The notes: generated from the letters alone by a model not told the origin. A DNA stretch of 64,000 nt from a bacterium (GCA_905221545.1 CAJNDO010000001.1:169978-233977), one strand, 5' to 3'; numbered from the stretch's first letter, positions 30,570 through 41,847 are shown. Made by a program: numbers and translations.

Positions 30570-31460
30570 TTACATTTCTTTCAAGACCAGATATTCTGTG
30601 GCATTTTGAAAGCTTACATTGGCTTGCCACATTTTTCTAGCTTCTAACAAATCTTGTAGAATTACCCGAAGTCTTGCTTGCAGGAGGTCCTGTCCACAGA
30701 GGACTTCAAGAATCCGTAAAACCTGATCCTGTTTTTCCTTGTCATCTGCCAAGTTGGCTAATTTAGCAACCTGCAGATAACTTTCTTTTTTCTTAACTAA
30801 TAACCAGGTCAGCAGGCGTTCACTTTCATCCACTAAGGTCCAAAAACTTGCCTGATTTGCCAACTTTTCTGCTTCAGCTCGTGACTGACAAAACTGGGCT
30901 AAGAGAGTTGCTTTTTTCTTAACCAGTCCCATTTGTTCTAAGAGTAAGATGAGTTTTTCTTCCTGCTTTTTAAAGTGGAAAATCTGGGTCCGACTACGGA
31001 TGGTCGGCAACATCTTTTCCTCATCGCTGGTCAAGAAGAAAATATAAACCTCACTCTGGGGTTCTTCGATGACCTTGAGCAGAGAATTAGCTGCGTTGGG
31101 ATGCATTTTCTCAGCTTGCTCGATAATAAAGACCTGTTGTTGGCTTTCAATCCCTGCTTGAGAAAATTGTCCCACCAATTCACGAATACGTTCTGTCTTG
31201 ATGACCTGATTGACTGGCTTAATCAAGGTAACATCTGGAAACTCTTCCTGTTCAATCAGCTTGCAATTTCGGCATTTCTCACATGGTGAAACGCCTACTT
31301 TATCCGTACAAAAGAGGCTCTTAGCTAAAAATTGCGCCATTTCCAAACTTCCAAAGAATCCTGAAAAAAGATAGGCGTGATTGAGCTGGTCTTGTTCTAG
31401 GATACGGACAAAGCGGTCAAACTGGTCTGGTTGCCAAGCCTTTAATTCTTCTTGTTTCAT
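30570..31460 (-). CDS. holB: DNA polymerase III delta-prime subunit
   Basis: 296 aa clamp-loader subunit. Zinc cysteines in [11 protein letters not shown] and a RFC-box-like [14 protein letters not shown]. As usual for delta-prime, no functional P-loop is seen. Overlaps the end of tmk by 4 bases. Confidence 0.95.
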   Translation of the reverse strand: MKQEELKAWQPDQFDRFVRILEQDQLNHAYLFSGFFGSLEMAQFLAKSLFCTDKVGVSPCEKCRNCKLIEQEEFPDVTLIKPVNQVIKTERIRELVGQFSQAGIESQQQVFIIEQAEKMHPNAANSLLKVIEEPQSEVYIFFLTSDEEKMLPTIRSRTQIFHFKKQEEKLILLLEQMGLVKKKATLLAQFCQSRAEAEKLANQASFWTLVDESERLLTWLLVKKKESYLQVAKLANLADDKEKQDQVLRILEVLCGQDLLQARLRVILQDLLEARKMWQANVSFQNATEYLVLKEM

Positions 31461-32095
31461 TTATCCAAGCCCATTCTGTCAAATAAGACAGCCTTGGTAG
31501 CTTCCACAACTTGCTCCAAAGGAAGACTGGCATCAATCTTGACAATGCGATTTCCTTCTTTTTCCAGAAGAGAAAGGTAGCCTTGACGAACTTTTTTATG
31601 CAAGTCCAAACCTTCCAAGTCCAAACGATTGACCTCACGGTCACTATTAGCAGCAATGCGAGCCAGTCCTTCTTCCACCTCAATGTCAAAATAGAGGGTC
31701 AAATCAGGTTTGAGGCCATCTGTCGCAAACTGATTGAGCCAGTCAATGGCTTCAATGTCCAAACCACGACCAAATCCCTGATAGGCAACAGAACTATCGA
31801 TAAAACGGTCCATAATGACCAACTTGCCGACTTCAAGGGCTGGTAATACCTTTTCCACCAAATGCTGTCTACGACTGGCAATATAGAGAAGGAGTTCTGT
31901 CTTCGCATCCATCTGAGTATGACTTGGATCCAAAATCACTTGACGAATCTTCTCCCCAATCAAGACTCCGCCTGGCTCACGGGTCGTCAGCACCTCTACT
32001 CCTTTTTCCTCTAAAATTGGGAGTAGAGCCTCTAAAACACTGGTCTTGCCTGCTCCCTCTGGTCCCTCAAGAGAGACTAAAAATCCTTTTGACAT
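31457..32095 (-). CDS. tmk: Thymidylate kinase
   Basis: 212 aa. P-loop [10 protein letters not shown] at about residues 9-18, then TREPGG and [12 protein letters not shown]. Makes dTDP for DNA synthesis. No clear Shine-Dalgarno; a TGATAGAAT extended -10 lies about 30 bases upstream. Confidence 0.96.
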   Translation of the reverse strand: MSKGFLVSLEGPEGAGKTSVLEALLPILEEKGVEVLTTREPGGVLIGEKIRQVILDPSHTQMDAKTELLLYIASRRQHLVEKVLPALEVGKLVIMDRFIDSSVAYQGFGRGLDIEAIDWLNQFATDGLKPDLTLYFDIEVEEGLARIAANSDREVNRLDLEGLDLHKKVRQGYLSLLEKEGNRIVKIDASLPLEQVVEATKAVLFDRMGLDK

Positions 32096-32175
32096 GTCTA
32101 ACTCATTTCTTTTTTATTACTTCTATTCTATCAAAAAAATAGGGGTTTGTGACAATCTTTTTGTCTTCTCATTTC

Positions 32176-32280
32176 ATACTCAATGAAAATCAAAGAGCAA
32201 ACTAGGAAGCTAGCCGCAGGCTGTACTTGAGTACGGCAAGGTGAAGCTGACGCAGTTTGAATTTGATTTTCGAAGAGTAT
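32176..32280. repeat. BOX element (A-C type, no boxB)
   Basis: About 105 bases from ATACTCAATGAAAATC to TTCGAAGAGTAT, with the boxA core TACGGCAAGGTGAAGCTGACG. The middle boxB part seen at 14826 is absent. Lies between tmk and the proC terminator. Confidence 0.9.
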
Positions 32281-32286
32281 CAACCA

Positions 32287-32314
32287 CCATAAAAGAGGCA
32301 GACAAATCCACCTC
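32287..32314 (-). terminator. Terminator after proC
   Basis: Minus-strand AAGAGGTGGATTTGTCTGCC hairpin with CCTCTTTTATGG; closes the proBAC operon. Confidence 0.75.
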
Positions 32315-33112
32315 TTATTTACCTAGTTCTTGTGTTCGCTTGTAGGCTTGACCAACTGCCTCCATGACTGTCCCTCGAAAAGCATGCGCTTCTAGGCTTG
32401 CTACACCAGCGATAGTCGAACCACCTGGGCTACAAACTTGATCTTTCAAGACCCCAGGATGTTGCTGACTTTCAAGGACCAATTGCCCAGCTCCTACCAC
32501 AGTTTGAGCCGCCATTTTCAAGGCCGTTTCTCGTGGCAATCCCGTCTGAACACCCGCATCTGCTAAGGCCTCAATAAAGAGATAGACAAAGGCTGGACCA
32601 CAACCCGCAAGACCTGTCGCTGCATCGATTAAGCCTTCTCCTAGTTCAACCAAGAGGCCAGCATTTGCTAATAACTGACAAAAGAGCTCACTATCCGCAG
32701 CCCTGCAATTAGAAGACAAGGCATAACTAATCACTCCTTGCCCGATAGAAGCAGGGGTATTCGGCATCATACGAATAATTCGGTGTTGACTTGGGATAAG
32801 ACTTGCTAGTTTTTCTAAAGTCAATCCAGCTGCCATAGAAATCAAAAGAAGACTCTCTCGTTTTTCAAGGATGGTCTGGTATTGAGAAAGCAGTTCAGAA
32901 AACTGAGCTGGCTTAACTCCTAGAAAAATCACATCTGCATCTGCGAAGATTTCTTCATTATTGGAAGCCTGACCACCGAAGTTAGCGATGAAAGCATCCA
33001 CCTTGGCTTGACTGCGATTGGCAAGGAGAATGTCATCACCCGTCTTTGCCTGCAAAACAGCCTTGGCCAAACTAGCACCCATATTCCCCAAACCGATAAA
33101 TCCAATCTTCAT
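32315..33112 (-). CDS. proC: Pyrroline-5-carboxylate reductase
   Basis: 265 aa. NAD(P)-binding GFIGLGNMG at the N terminus; C-terminal GCGPAFVYLFIEAL and SPGGSTIAG are the substrate/dimer signature. Last step of proline synthesis. Three bases after proA, with GGGAGTAAGAG before the ATG. Confidence 0.97.
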   Translation of the reverse strand: MKIGFIGLGNMGASLAKAVLQAKTGDDILLANRSQAKVDAFIANFGGQASNNEEIFADADVIFLGVKPAQFSELLSQYQTILEKRESLLLISMAAGLTLEKLASLIPSQHRIIRMMPNTPASIGQGVISYALSSNCRAADSELFCQLLANAGLLVELGEGLIDAATGLAGCGPAFVYLFIEALADAGVQTGLPRETALKMAAQTVVGAGQLVLESQQHPGVLKDQVCSPGGSTIAGVASLEAHAFRGTVMEAVGQAYKRTQELGK

Positions 33113-33115
33113 CTC

Positions 33116-34378
33116 TTACTCCCTTATCTGTCCGTCACCAGTAACCACATACTTGTAGCTGGTCAACTCTTTCAAGCCCATTGGACCACGCGCGTGCAGT
33201 TTTTGAGTAGAAATCCCCATTTCACAGCCAAGACCAAATTGACCACCATCGGTGAAACGCGTTGAGGCATTAATATAGACTGCTGCAGAGTCCACTTGAT
33301 CTGTAAAGTAAGCTGCAGCTTCAGCATTTTCCGTCACAATGGCATCCGAATGATGAGTACTGTGGATTTCAATATGCGCAACCGCTTCTTCTAAACTACT
33401 CACAACTTTAACCGCTAGGACATAGTCTAAAAACTCGGTATCAAAATCTTGTTCTTCAGCTGCTTGACCTGAAATAAACTGGCTTGCTTTGCTATCAAGG
33501 CGGAATTGAATTGGTTCCAGTCCAGCTTCCTTACGATCTACAACCAGCACTTGCTCCAAGCGAGGAAGGAAAATTGCTGCCTTGTCTTCATGAACGAGGA
33601 GAACCTCCATGGCATTACAGACAGAAGGACGACTGGTTTTAGCATTGTTGATGATAGACAGTGCCTTGTCCTCATCGGCATCCTTATCCACATAAACATG
33701 GACAATGCCTGTTCCTGTCTCGATAACTGGTACAATAGCATTTTCAACCACGGCATTGATCAAACCAGCCCCTCCACGAGGAATGAGAAGGTCTAGATAT
33801 CCCTTGGCCTTCATCATAGCATAGCTACTTTCACGGCTAGTATCTTCCACCAGTTGAATCACATCCGGGTGAATGGTCGTTGTCTCCAAGCCTTTTTTCA
33901 AGGCTTTAACAATAGCATGAGCTGTTTGGTAGGCATCCTTCCCACTACGAAGAACAACTGCATTTCCACTCTTGAGAGCCAAAGCAACCGCGTCAGACGT
34001 CACATTTGGACGGCTTTCATAGATAATACCGATGACCCCCATAGCCACCCGTTTCTTGGTAATAACCAAGCCATTTTCAAGCTGACTTGTTTCTAAAACT
34101 TCACCGATTGGATCTGGTAAAGCAACCACTTCACGAATCCCTCTTGCCATTGCTTCTATACGCCCTGCATCCAAATAAAGACGATCCAGCATCACATCTG
34201 AGATTTTCCCCTTGGCCGCTGCCATATCGAGGGCATTGGCTGCTAAAATCTCCTCAGTAGCAGCCACTAAGTGATCAGCCATGGCTAGCAAGGCTTGGTT
34301 TTTCACCTCTTCACTAGCTGTGTTGATCGATTTTTTAACGGCCTGTACCTGTTCAAATTGTTCTTGTGTACTTACCAT
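33116..34378 (-). CDS. proA: Glutamate-5-semialdehyde dehydrogenase
   Basis: 420 aa, aldehyde-dehydrogenase fold. The catalytic cysteine is in [10 protein letters not shown]. Reduces glutamyl phosphate. Nine bases after proB; AGAGGTAAACT before the ATG. Confidence 0.97.
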   Translation of the reverse strand: MVSTQEQFEQVQAVKKSINTASEEVKNQALLAMADHLVAATEEILAANALDMAAAKGKISDVMLDRLYLDAGRIEAMARGIREVVALPDPIGEVLETSQLENGLVITKKRVAMGVIGIIYESRPNVTSDAVALALKSGNAVVLRSGKDAYQTAHAIVKALKKGLETTTIHPDVIQLVEDTSRESSYAMMKAKGYLDLLIPRGGAGLINAVVENAIVPVIETGTGIVHVYVDKDADEDKALSIINNAKTSRPSVCNAMEVLLVHEDKAAIFLPRLEQVLVVDRKEAGLEPIQFRLDSKASQFISGQAAEEQDFDTEFLDYVLAVKVVSSLEEAVAHIEIHSTHHSDAIVTENAEAAAYFTDQVDSAAVYINASTRFTDGGQFGLGCEMGISTQKLHARGPMGLKELTSYKYVVTGDGQIRE

Positions 34379-34387
34379 AGTTTACCT

Positions 34388-35497
34388 CTAAAATTCTGTA
34401 AAGAGTAGTTGGATTTCAGGAGTAATGGAAATCCAGTCATCACGGTGAATCAAGACACCCTTGGCTTTTTGAGAACGCAACATATCCTCCAAAGCAGATG
34501 CTCCAAATTGCACGCGTCCTTTTCCAAGCGAATTTCCACTTTCCTTGTCAAATACTGTCACGATATCACCGTAAGAAAAGGCTCCTTCTGCTTCAACGAT
34601 ACCAGATAAGAGAAGACTCTTTCCATGTTGAGAGAGAGCTTCTGCAGCCCCTTTATCAACCCAAATAGAACCCTGACTCTGAGCATAGAATGCAAGCCAT
34701 TGTTTTTGGGTACGAAGTCCCTTCTCTTGCGCAACAAAGTAGGAACCATCCTTGGTCTCCTCAGCTGCCTCCATCATGGCATCCGCCTTCAAGGATGAGC
34801 AGATATAAACAGGAACTCCTGATTCTGTCGCAATAGTTGCAGCTTTGATTTTGGTTAACATGCCACCTGTTCCGTTTGAAGAACCTGCTCCACCGGCCAT
34901 ATCGATAATCTCACGATTGATGGTCTCGATTTTCTCCAAGCGTTTGGCTCTTGGATCTGAATTAGGATTTCCAGTATAGAGACCGTCCACATCTGTCAAG
35001 AGAACCAAAAGGTCTGCTTGGACCATGGCCGCTACCTGGGCACTCAGAGTATCATTGTCCCCAACCTTGAGCTCATCAATGACGACACTGTCATTCTCGT
35101 TGATGATAGGAATCGCCCCACGGCTAAGTAGAACTGACAAAGCCTGATGGGCATTTTTATAACGACGCTTATCCACAAAGTCGTCCTGGGTCAGTAAAAT
35201 TTGTGCAGAAACGATTTGGCGCAAGAGAAGATTGGTCGTGTATTCTTCCAATAAAAGCCCTTGTCCTACTGCTGCTGAAGCCTGTTTATCAGCAATCTTA
35301 GTCGGACGTTTTTTAAATCCTAAGGCCCCAAAACCAGCCGCAATGGCACCTGACGACACCAAAATCAATTCATGACCAGCCTCGTGTAACATAGCCAACT
35401 GCTGGGTGATAGCCTTTACCTTACTACGTGATAAACTTCCATCCTCATTTGTCAGAGAAGAAGTCCCCACCTTAAAGACAATCCGTTTGTATTTCAT
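34388..35497 (-). CDS. proB: Glutamate 5-kinase
   Basis: 369 aa. Amino-acid kinase domain (FKVGTSSLT at the N terminus, INENDSVV in the middle) followed by a C-terminal PUA domain, the site of proline feedback in relatives. First gene of proBAC. The ATG at 35497 has CGGAGTGAGACT upstream. Confidence 0.97.
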   Translation of the reverse strand: MKYKRIVFKVGTSSLTNEDGSLSRSKVKAITQQLAMLHEAGHELILVSSGAIAAGFGALGFKKRPTKIADKQASAAVGQGLLLEEYTTNLLLRQIVSAQILLTQDDFVDKRRYKNAHQALSVLLSRGAIPIINENDSVVIDELKVGDNDTLSAQVAAMVQADLLVLLTDVDGLYTGNPNSDPRAKRLEKIETINREIIDMAGGAGSSNGTGGMLTKIKAATIATESGVPVYICSSLKADAMMEAAEETKDGSYFVAQEKGLRTQKQWLAFYAQSQGSIWVDKGAAEALSQHGKSLLLSGIVEAEGAFSYGDIVTVFDKESGNSLGKGRVQFGASALEDMLRSQKAKGVLIHRDDWISITPEIQLLFTEF

Positions 35498-35564
35498 AGT
35501 CTCACTCCGATTCTTCATATTTATCCATTATAACATGAATATCAGGAAATAGAAAAGGGTTGAT

Positions 35565-35588
35565 AGGAAAAAGAAGGCCCTAAAACCT
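35565..35588 (-). terminator. Terminator after pce
   Basis: Minus-strand AGAAGG, loop TTTTAGGG, CCTTCT, then TTTTT. Confidence 0.8.
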
Positions 35589-35597
35589 TCTTTTCTA

Positions 35598-37481
35598 CTA
35601 CTGTTCTGATTCCGATTTGTTTGCAGTCGTCTCAGAGCTTTGTGAAGTTGATGATGTCAAATCTTGACTAGTTGAAGAACTTGTAACACTTTCGTGTTGA
35701 CTCGTTTCTTTATTTTCAAGATCTTTTTTCACTACTTCTTTCGATTCTTTTATTTCTGAGTTACTTGTATCTCTAGTTGTAGCAGATTTCTCGACCGGAA
35801 CATCCACTAACCAGGCACCACTTGAGTCAACAGTATAGCCTTCTGGTGTCTTACCATTCACAAGTAATTGACCATTTTCTTTCAAGAAGTACCATTTATC
35901 CTTGTCTTTGATCCAACCCACAGCTCGTGAACCATCTTCCTTGTAGAAATACCAATCGTTTGCCTTTTTAAGCCAACCTTGCTTCATAGCTCCTGAATCT
36001 TCTAGATAGTAATGATGACCAGCAACTTCTATCTCACCTGTCTTCATGATACCAGCAGAATCCATATAGTACCAGGTTTCTTTATCTTTTACCCAGCCCG
36101 TTTTCATTTCCCCTGATTGAGCAAAGTAATACCATTGGCCCTTATATTGAAGCCAACCTGTTTGCAGCGAACCATCCTTGGATAAATAATAATTCTGACC
36201 TCCAGTATTTACCCAACCAATTTCCATCTGATTTTCTTTGTTGAAATAATACCAGATTCCAGCGATTTTCTTCCAATTTTTAGCAGCAACACCAGAGTCT
36301 GTCAAATAAAACCAACGATTGTTCCATTTTTTCCATTGATTATATAACAGGATTCCCCTCTGATTAAAATAGTACCATTCACTTTCAATTTCATTCCAAC
36401 CGACAGCATACTCTCCTGTAGAATCAGGTGCTTGATACCACCAATTCCCATATGCACTCTTATGCCAACCAGCTTGAAAACTTGGAATCGGCTTGTAGGA
36501 TGTTGAAATGTTTACTAAACCATCTTGTCGAATATCAAAAACTGTCGCATCATAGTCTTTGCTGGCTGCGTTGATTCTCTCAATTCCTCGTTCTTTGAGC
36601 CAATTAACATACTCACTATCAACACCATTTTTCCAAGGTAGACTATCCGAAGTTTGAACAATCAAACTCGGACTCAAATTTTTAATGAAATCCTTGGTAT
36701 TTGATTTGTTGGTATCATGGTGATGATTAAACTTCATCAAATCAACTTTTCCAATAAGAGGTCCATACTTATCTTCCGCTCCATGCACATTATCTAAGTC
36801 GCCCCCAAGGTAAATTTTCTTGCCATTGACTTTCACTACACTAATCAGGGAATTGGAATTGTCATCCCAAATTTTCTTTAACTCACCTGAGGAATCAGTT
36901 TCATTTTCATAATTATAGAGCTGAATATCCATGTCCCCAAACTGAAAATGAGCATCTTCCTGTGTGATGTTTTGAATCACTGAAACACCTTTTTCTGAAG
37001 CAGTCTGTAAAACCTTATCATAACCGTACAGATTATCCCATAGACGTTCAGAATTAGTAATACGACTATCACTATATTTTTTAAGATAGACTCGGTCAAC
37101 TGGATAGGTAGACAGTAATTCATCAACATTTCCAATATGATCACTGTGGGTATGGGTCACCAAAATAAAATCAAGTTTTTGAACACCCAATTCCTTCAAA
37201 TGACGAAAGACACGGTCTGTTAGAACATGCTTATAAGACGTTTCAATTCCTTCTCTCCATGGATAGCGAGAATCACTACCGTCTGGGAAGTCATAATCTT
37301 CTCCTGTATCCACCATGGCAAAATGTCCATTGCTTTCAAGAATAATCGCATCACTGCCACTTTCTTGAACATTGATAAAGTGGATTTTATTTCCTGAACT
37401 TTCTTGAGCTTGAACATTTCCATACCATGACAAACCTAAAAAAGCGCCTGCAAGTGCTAAACTAATCAATTTCTTTTTCAT
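35598..37481 (-). CDS. pce: Choline-binding phosphorylcholine esterase Pce/CbpE
   Basis: 627 aa. Signal peptide to about residue 26, then a metallo-beta-lactamase-fold esterase with THTHSDH at residues 109-115 and later GGDLDNVHG and FNHHHD ligands. Around residue 335 start about ten tryptophan-rich choline-binding repeats, then a Ser/Thr/Glu-rich low-complexity tail (about 575-627). It cuts phosphorylcholine from teichoic acid ends and PAF. Starts two bases after the rluD stop, with AAGGAAG inside the rluD end. Confidence 0.95.
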   Translation of the reverse strand: MKKKLISLALAGAFLGLSWYGNVQAQESSGNKIHFINVQESGSDAIILESNGHFAMVDTGEDYDFPDGSDSRYPWREGIETSYKHVLTDRVFRHLKELGVQKLDFILVTHTHSDHIGNVDELLSTYPVDRVYLKKYSDSRITNSERLWDNLYGYDKVLQTASEKGVSVIQNITQEDAHFQFGDMDIQLYNYENETDSSGELKKIWDDNSNSLISVVKVNGKKIYLGGDLDNVHGAEDKYGPLIGKVDLMKFNHHHDTNKSNTKDFIKNLSPSLIVQTSDSLPWKNGVDSEYVNWLKERGIERINAASKDYDATVFDIRQDGLVNISTSYKPIPSFQAGWHKSAYGNWWYQAPDSTGEYAVGWNEIESEWYYFNQRGILLYNQWKKWNNRWFYLTDSGVAAKNWKKIAGIWYYFNKENQMEIGWVNTGGQNYYLSKDGSLQTGWLQYKGQWYYFAQSGEMKTGWVKDKETWYYMDSAGIMKTGEIEVAGHHYYLEDSGAMKQGWLKKANDWYFYKEDGSRAVGWIKDKDKWYFLKENGQLLVNGKTPEGYTVDSSGAWLVDVPVEKSATTRDTSNSEIKESKEVVKKDLENKETSQHESVTSSSTSQDLTSSTSQSSETTANKSESEQ

Positions 37482-37483
37482 TC

Positions 37484-38371
37484 TTACTTCCTTAATCTCT
37501 CCAAAGTTTCTTTAAAAATCTCTGGGATATCTGCTGTAAATTCCAAGGTCTCACCTGTTCTCGGATGAGTAAAACCTAGGGTCTTGGCATGAAGAAATTG
37601 TCCATGCCCCTTAAGTGTCTTACGAGGACCATAGACTTCATCACCAGCGACTGGATGGCCAATATAAGCCATATGGACACGGATTTGATGGGTACGCCCT
37701 GTCTCCAACTGCAACTCCACTAAGCTATAATCACCAAAACGTTCCAAAACGTGGAAACGGGTAACTGCAGGTTTCCCTTTCGCAGTCACAGCCTGTTTCT
37801 TACGGTCTTTTTCACTCCGGCCAATCGGCGCTTCAATCACACCACGATCATTTGGTAGATTTCCATGAACAATCGCCCAATATTTGCGGAGAGACTTTTT
37901 ATCCTTGAGTTCTTGGGCAAGTGCTAAGTGGGCCTCATCATTTTTAGCAATCATGAGAAGACCTGACGTGTCCTTGTCAATACGGTGAACAATTCCTGGA
38001 CGCAGAACACCATTGATACCCGACAAGTCCTTAATATGATACATAAGGGCATTTACCAGGGTCCCACTAGTATGACCAGCACTCGGATGCACCACCATCC
38101 CCTGAGGTTTGTTAACGACGGCCACATCCTCATCTTGGTAGATGATCTCTAGCGGAATATCCTCAGCCACATACTCTAAGACCTCTGGTTCTGGCACATG
38201 GTAAGTGACGATATCGCCCTCTTGGACAGTGTATTTAGCTTTCTTGACTTGGCCATTGACCAAGACCTGGCCTGATTTAATTTGTTCATTCGCGAGACTG
38301 CGTGATAATTCTGTCAAATCCGACAAAGCCTTATCCAAACGCAGGCCACCAGTTTCAATTTTAATTTCCAT
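37484..38371 (-). CDS. rluD: RluD-family pseudouridine synthase
   Basis: 295 aa. N-terminal S4 domain ([20 protein letters not shown]) and catalytic [12 protein letters not shown] with the active aspartate. Modifies 23S rRNA uridines. Overlaps lspA by 11 bases and leads directly into pce. Confidence 0.95.
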   Translation of the reverse strand: MEIKIETGGLRLDKALSDLTELSRSLANEQIKSGQVLVNGQVKKAKYTVQEGDIVTYHVPEPEVLEYVAEDIPLEIIYQDEDVAVVNKPQGMVVHPSAGHTSGTLVNALMYHIKDLSGINGVLRPGIVHRIDKDTSGLLMIAKNDEAHLALAQELKDKKSLRKYWAIVHGNLPNDRGVIEAPIGRSEKDRKKQAVTAKGKPAVTRFHVLERFGDYSLVELQLETGRTHQIRVHMAYIGHPVAGDEVYGPRKTLKGHGQFLHAKTLGFTHPRTGETLEFTADIPEIFKETLERLRK

Positions 38372-38822
38372 TTGTTTCCTCTTTTAGCATTGCAATCAAT
38401 AAAATAATCACTCCAACTGTCAGATAGCTATCTGCTACATTGAAAATTGCAAAATTAATAAAGTCTAAGTGAAACATATCCACAACAAAACCCTGACTCA
38501 CCCTGTCAATAAAGTTTCCAAGACCACCTGCAATAATCAAGGTCAACCCCAAGACCATCCAGAGTGAGTCCTCCATGTGTTTATGTAGATACCAAATGGC
38601 ACCTACCATAACTACCAATGTAATAATAGCAAATAACCACTGCTGGTCTTGTAAGATAGAAAAGGCTGCCCCTCGATTTTGCAGGTAGGTCAAGCTAACA
38701 AGATTGGGAATCCAAGAGCGAACTTCACCCAGTGGAATCTGCCATACGATATAGGATTTGACTAACTGATCCAGCGCAATCAAAAGCAGTACAATGACTG
38801 CCACTATTCCTCTTTTTTTCAT
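38361..38822 (-). CDS. lspA: Signal peptidase II
   Basis: 153 aa, four membrane helices; catalytic aspartates in GNFIDR and FNVADSYL. Removes lipoprotein signal peptides. AAGAGGAAATC lies inside the end of the LysR gene, which it overlaps by 4 bases. Confidence 0.96.
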   Translation of the reverse strand: MKKRGIVAVIVLLLIALDQLVKSYIVWQIPLGEVRSWIPNLVSLTYLQNRGAAFSILQDQQWLFAIITLVVMVGAIWYLHKHMEDSLWMVLGLTLIIAGGLGNFIDRVSQGFVVDMFHLDFINFAIFNVADSYLTVGVIILLIAMLKEETNGN

Positions 38823-39727
38823 GATTTCCTCTTCTGATCAAAATATTCTTGCATGACTTCGACGAAAAGAGTTCCAGCCTGACTAAGCTCCACTTCCTCA
38901 CGTTTAACATAGACCATGCGATTATCCAAATTATCCTTGAGACGAATAACTGTGATGCCATTGACACTGTCACTATCTAAAAATCCAGAACCTGTCGCAT
39001 AGGCGTCCGTCCGCTCCAAAATACCATTCAAAGTAGCACGGTCTGTCACATTGAACATCTGCGAGCTAGCGCTGGTATCGACAAAGTTCTCTGAATAATA
39101 AAGGTACTCGTCTTTCTCTTGAGTGAAACGAACCGTTGGTAGATCCGCTAAATCCTCCATGACCAATTCATCTTTCTGGGCTAAAGGATGCCCCTCACGA
39201 AGATAAATGTGGGTATGGAAGGGAATCAATTCAATGACCTCAAGGCCCAGCTTTTCAACGCGTTGCATGATACCTTTTTTATTTTGATTATTGAGGTAGA
39301 TAATCCCAATCTCACTATGTCCTTGCGCTACTTCATCTAAGATTTGAACAGTAGTTGATTCAAAAATACGGAAGTTCTTATAATCAGGACAACTCTCTGA
39401 AAAAGCCGTAATAGTTGGTGGCAAGAAGTCATAGTGCTGGCTAGCAATGGAAAATTCATCCTTTTCTTCCTCAGGATTGGCATACTGATTTTGAAAAATA
39501 TCAAATCCCTTGACCAATTCTTGCGCTTTTTCATAAAATTCCATACCGCGACGAGTCAAGAAAGTCCCTGAGCTGGTCCGACGGAAAATCTTAAAACCCA
39601 ACTCTTTTTCCAAATCACGAACAGAAATAGACAGACTCGGCTGACTAACATACATCTTTTCAGCAGCTTCACGGAAAGTACCACTATTGGCAATGGCAAC
39701 AACATAGCGTAATTGTTGAATGTTCAT
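38819..39727 (-). CDS. LysR-family regulator, CpsY/MtaR type
   Basis: 302 aa. N-terminal winged helix ([18 protein letters not shown], then [20 protein letters not shown]) and a C-terminal LysR sensor domain. Closest remembered relatives are CpsY of S. iniae/S. pneumoniae and MtaR of S. agalactiae, which control methionine transport. First gene of an operon with lspA, rluD and pce. Confidence 0.85.
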   Translation of the reverse strand: MNIQQLRYVVAIANSGTFREAAEKMYVSQPSLSISVRDLEKELGFKIFRRTSSGTFLTRRGMEFYEKAQELVKGFDIFQNQYANPEEEKDEFSIASQHYDFLPPTITAFSESCPDYKNFRIFESTTVQILDEVAQGHSEIGIIYLNNQNKKGIMQRVEKLGLEVIELIPFHTHIYLREGHPLAQKDELVMEDLADLPTVRFTQEKDEYLYYSENFVDTSASSQMFNVTDRATLNGILERTDAYATGSGFLDSDSVNGITVIRLKDNLDNRMVYVKREEVELSQAGTLFVEVMQEYFDQKRKS

Positions 39728-39755
39728 CTTCTACCCCCAACTTCTTTATCTTTTC

Positions 39756-39783
39756 ATTATACCATATTTTAGAAGTTTTCCAA
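39756..39783 (-). promoter_or_regulatory. SigA promoter of the LysR-lspA-rluD-pce operon
   Basis: TTGGAA (39783-39778), 16-base spacer ending TGG, TATAAT (39761-39756); also an extended -10. Confidence 0.8.
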
Positions 39784-39965
39784 AAAGGAAAAAAGTCTGG
39801 AAATTTTCAAGTCTCAATGAAGACTCTAACATCCCAATGCAAGAATTAAAATAATGTCTTTTTTTCTCATTTGATTTCGAGAAAATAAAAACAGCAAATC
39901 TTTTTGATTTACCGTTTAAAATATGATGCAAGAGAATCCTCTAACATTTTCTTTTGCTATATAAA

Positions 39966-40376
39966 TCAACTAGAAAAAGCCTCTTCAATCCTATAAGCTA
40001 TATCTGGATTTACTTCCCAAATACCAGCATAAGGTTGTTCAATATACTGTTTTTCCTTCATAGTATATAGATAGGCTATACTATCATTTTCTTCATTCTG
40101 ATGAGTGAATTTGATAATAATGTAATCTTTAACATTTGTCGGTTGATCATTTACACTCTCTAAAGTTGTAGATTTTGATTGTTTGTGTATCTCCTTAATC
40201 AATTCTGAAATTTCTTCTCTCTTACTTATTGTTTTAATTTCTCCAGAGATACTTTTCTGCAGGGAAATTACAGAAATCCTTTCAGATTCAGGAAGAATGA
40301 TTTTTTTGTTATTGTCACAAGCAGATAGAACAAGAAAAGAGATTGAACAGACTATTATGATGAATATCTTTTTCAT
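39966..40376 (-). CDS. Small lipoprotein of unknown function (DUF5301-like)
   Basis: 136 aa. Lipoprotein signal peptide with LSAC and C20 as the lipidated cysteine; the mature part is short, charged and soluble. AAAGGATG precedes the ATG. The family resembles DUF5301 lipoproteins of streptococci, from memory. No operon partner is seen; A+T-rich compared with its neighbours. Confidence 0.7.
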   Translation of the reverse strand: MKKIFIIIVCSISFLVLSACDNNKKIILPESERISVISLQKSISGEIKTISKREEISELIKEIHKQSKSTTLESVNDQPTNVKDYIIIKFTHQNEENDSIAYLYTMKEKQYIEQPYAGIWEVNPDIAYRIEEAFSS

Positions 40377-40674
40377 ACAGGGTCACATCCTTTCATTCTT
40401 CTTACTTCTTCTTTTAGATACAATTATAATATCAAAGCTTAGCAATTTTTACAATATCTTATTACCTTATTAAATTCATTACTGTAAAAGTTTCACATTT
40501 ATAATTTTACAACTAAGTTCGCCTCGTACATAGGATTTTAGATATGGGTACCAAAATGGGTACCAAACCAAAAAATAGGCTCTCCGAAATCTCGGAAAGC
40601 CTTATTTAATGCTATTTCTAGCTTCCTCGCCTTTACATTTCAAGGCTCGAGATAAAAAGGCTCACTGGACCTTT
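40377..40674. other. Intergenic region between the lipoprotein gene and rpmA
   Basis: 298 bases without a gene. The left part is A/T-rich and probably holds the lipoprotein promoter. The right part has an out-of-place plus-strand frame at 40545-40613 reading MGTKMGTKPKNRLSEISESL then I-stop (possible integrase tail), and a hairpin at 40579-40602. Nothing else was recognised. Confidence 0.5.
40577..40604 (-). terminator. Second terminator downstream of rpmA
   Basis: Minus-strand GGCTTTCCGA GATT TCGGAGAGCC followed by TATTTTTTGG. It backs up the terminator at 40655. Confidence 0.75.
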
Positions 40675-40680
40675 TTATTT
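40655..40680 (-). terminator. Terminator at the end of rpmA
   Basis: Minus-strand AAAAAGGTCCAGTGAGCCTTTTTAT hairpin with imperfect stem (AAAAGG/CCTTTT), overlapping the rpmA stop. Confidence 0.7.
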
Positions 40681-40968
40681 AGCGATTGGGTAAACAGAAA
40701 CCTGCTTTTTATCGCGTCCTTTACGTTCAAAGCGTACTACGCCTTCAACTTTAGCGAACAAAGTATCGTCTCCACCACGACCAACGTTTACACCTGGGTA
40801 GATATGTGTACCACGTTGACGGTAAAGGATTGATCCACCTGTTACGGTTTGTCCGTCAGCTGCTTTAGCTCCAAGACGTTTCGCTTGTGAATCACGTCCG
40901 TTTGATGTAGAACCTCCACCTTTTTTGTGGGCGAAAAGTTGCAAGTTGTTAAGAGTCATTTTTAACAT
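40675..40968 (-). CDS. rpmA: 50S ribosomal protein L27 with cleavable N-terminal extension
   Basis: 97 aa. Begins [12 protein letters not shown] before the conserved [15 protein letters not shown], the extension known in Firmicutes L27 that Prp cleaves after F12. The mature N terminus reaches the peptidyl-transferase centre. CGGAGG lies ahead of the ATG. Operon order rplU-prp-rpmA. Confidence 0.97.
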   Translation of the reverse strand: MLKMTLNNLQLFAHKKGGGSTSNGRDSQAKRLGAKAADGQTVTGGSILYRQRGTHIYPGVNVGRGGDDTLFAKVEGVVRFERKGRDKKQVSVYPIAK

Positions 40969-40984
40969 AATGTTTTCCTCCGTG

Positions 40985-41338
<354 letters not shown>

Positions 41339-41344
41339 TTAAAA

Positions 41345-41659
41345 TTAAGCGTTGATTGCGTTGATGACAACTTTTGTATATGGTTGACGGTGACCTTGTT
41401 TACGGTGGCTACCTTTTTTAGGTTTGTACTTGTAAGTAACAACTTTCTTTTGTTTTCCTTGTTTTTCAACAGTTCCTACTACAGTAGCTCCAGCAACAAG
41501 TGGAGTTCCGACAACAGTGTTTTCACCACCAACAAGAACAACTTCGTTAAAAGTAACTTCTTGACCAGCTTCAACGTTCAATTTTTCAACGTAAACTGCT
41601 TGACCAACTTCAACTTTAACTTGTTTTCCGCCAGTTTTGATAATTGCGTATGTGCTCAT
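41345..41659 (-). CDS. rplU: 50S ribosomal protein L21
   Basis: 104 aa, standard length, with [18 protein letters not shown] at the start and the basic C-terminal [14 protein letters not shown]. Binds 23S rRNA. AGGAGGTGCATA precedes the ATG. First gene of the operon behind a structured leader. Confidence 0.98.
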
Positions 41660-41802
41660 TATGCACCTCCTATGATTTTTATGGGTTTCCCCGAATTTTT
41701 TGTGAAGACTCGCCTAGCATCGTGGGACGAACCACTTAAACTTGAATAATCAAGCAACGATGTTCGTGCGGTTGCACAGGAACGTGCATAGTCAACTCTT
41801 CA
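41660..41802 (-). promoter_or_regulatory. rplU leader (L21-leader-like)
   Basis: About 140 bases of untranslated leader with short inverted repeats (for example TGCACG near the 5' end). Firmicutes L21 operons are known to have a leader RNA at this place; the fold was not checked. Confidence 0.6.
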
Positions 41803-41831
41803 AGTATAGCATATCTCCTATTTTCTTACAA
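41803..41831 (-). promoter_or_regulatory. SigA promoter of rplU-prp-rpmA
   Basis: TTGTAA (41831-41826), 17-base spacer ending TGC, TATACT (41808-41803); extended -10. Confidence 0.8.
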
Positions 41832-41847
41832 GTAATAACACCTAAAA

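Noticed and set aside
39746..39931. 61-codon minus-strand frame upstream of the LysR gene
   Set aside because: It covers the LysR promoter (39756-39783), has no Shine-Dalgarno and no recognisable features.
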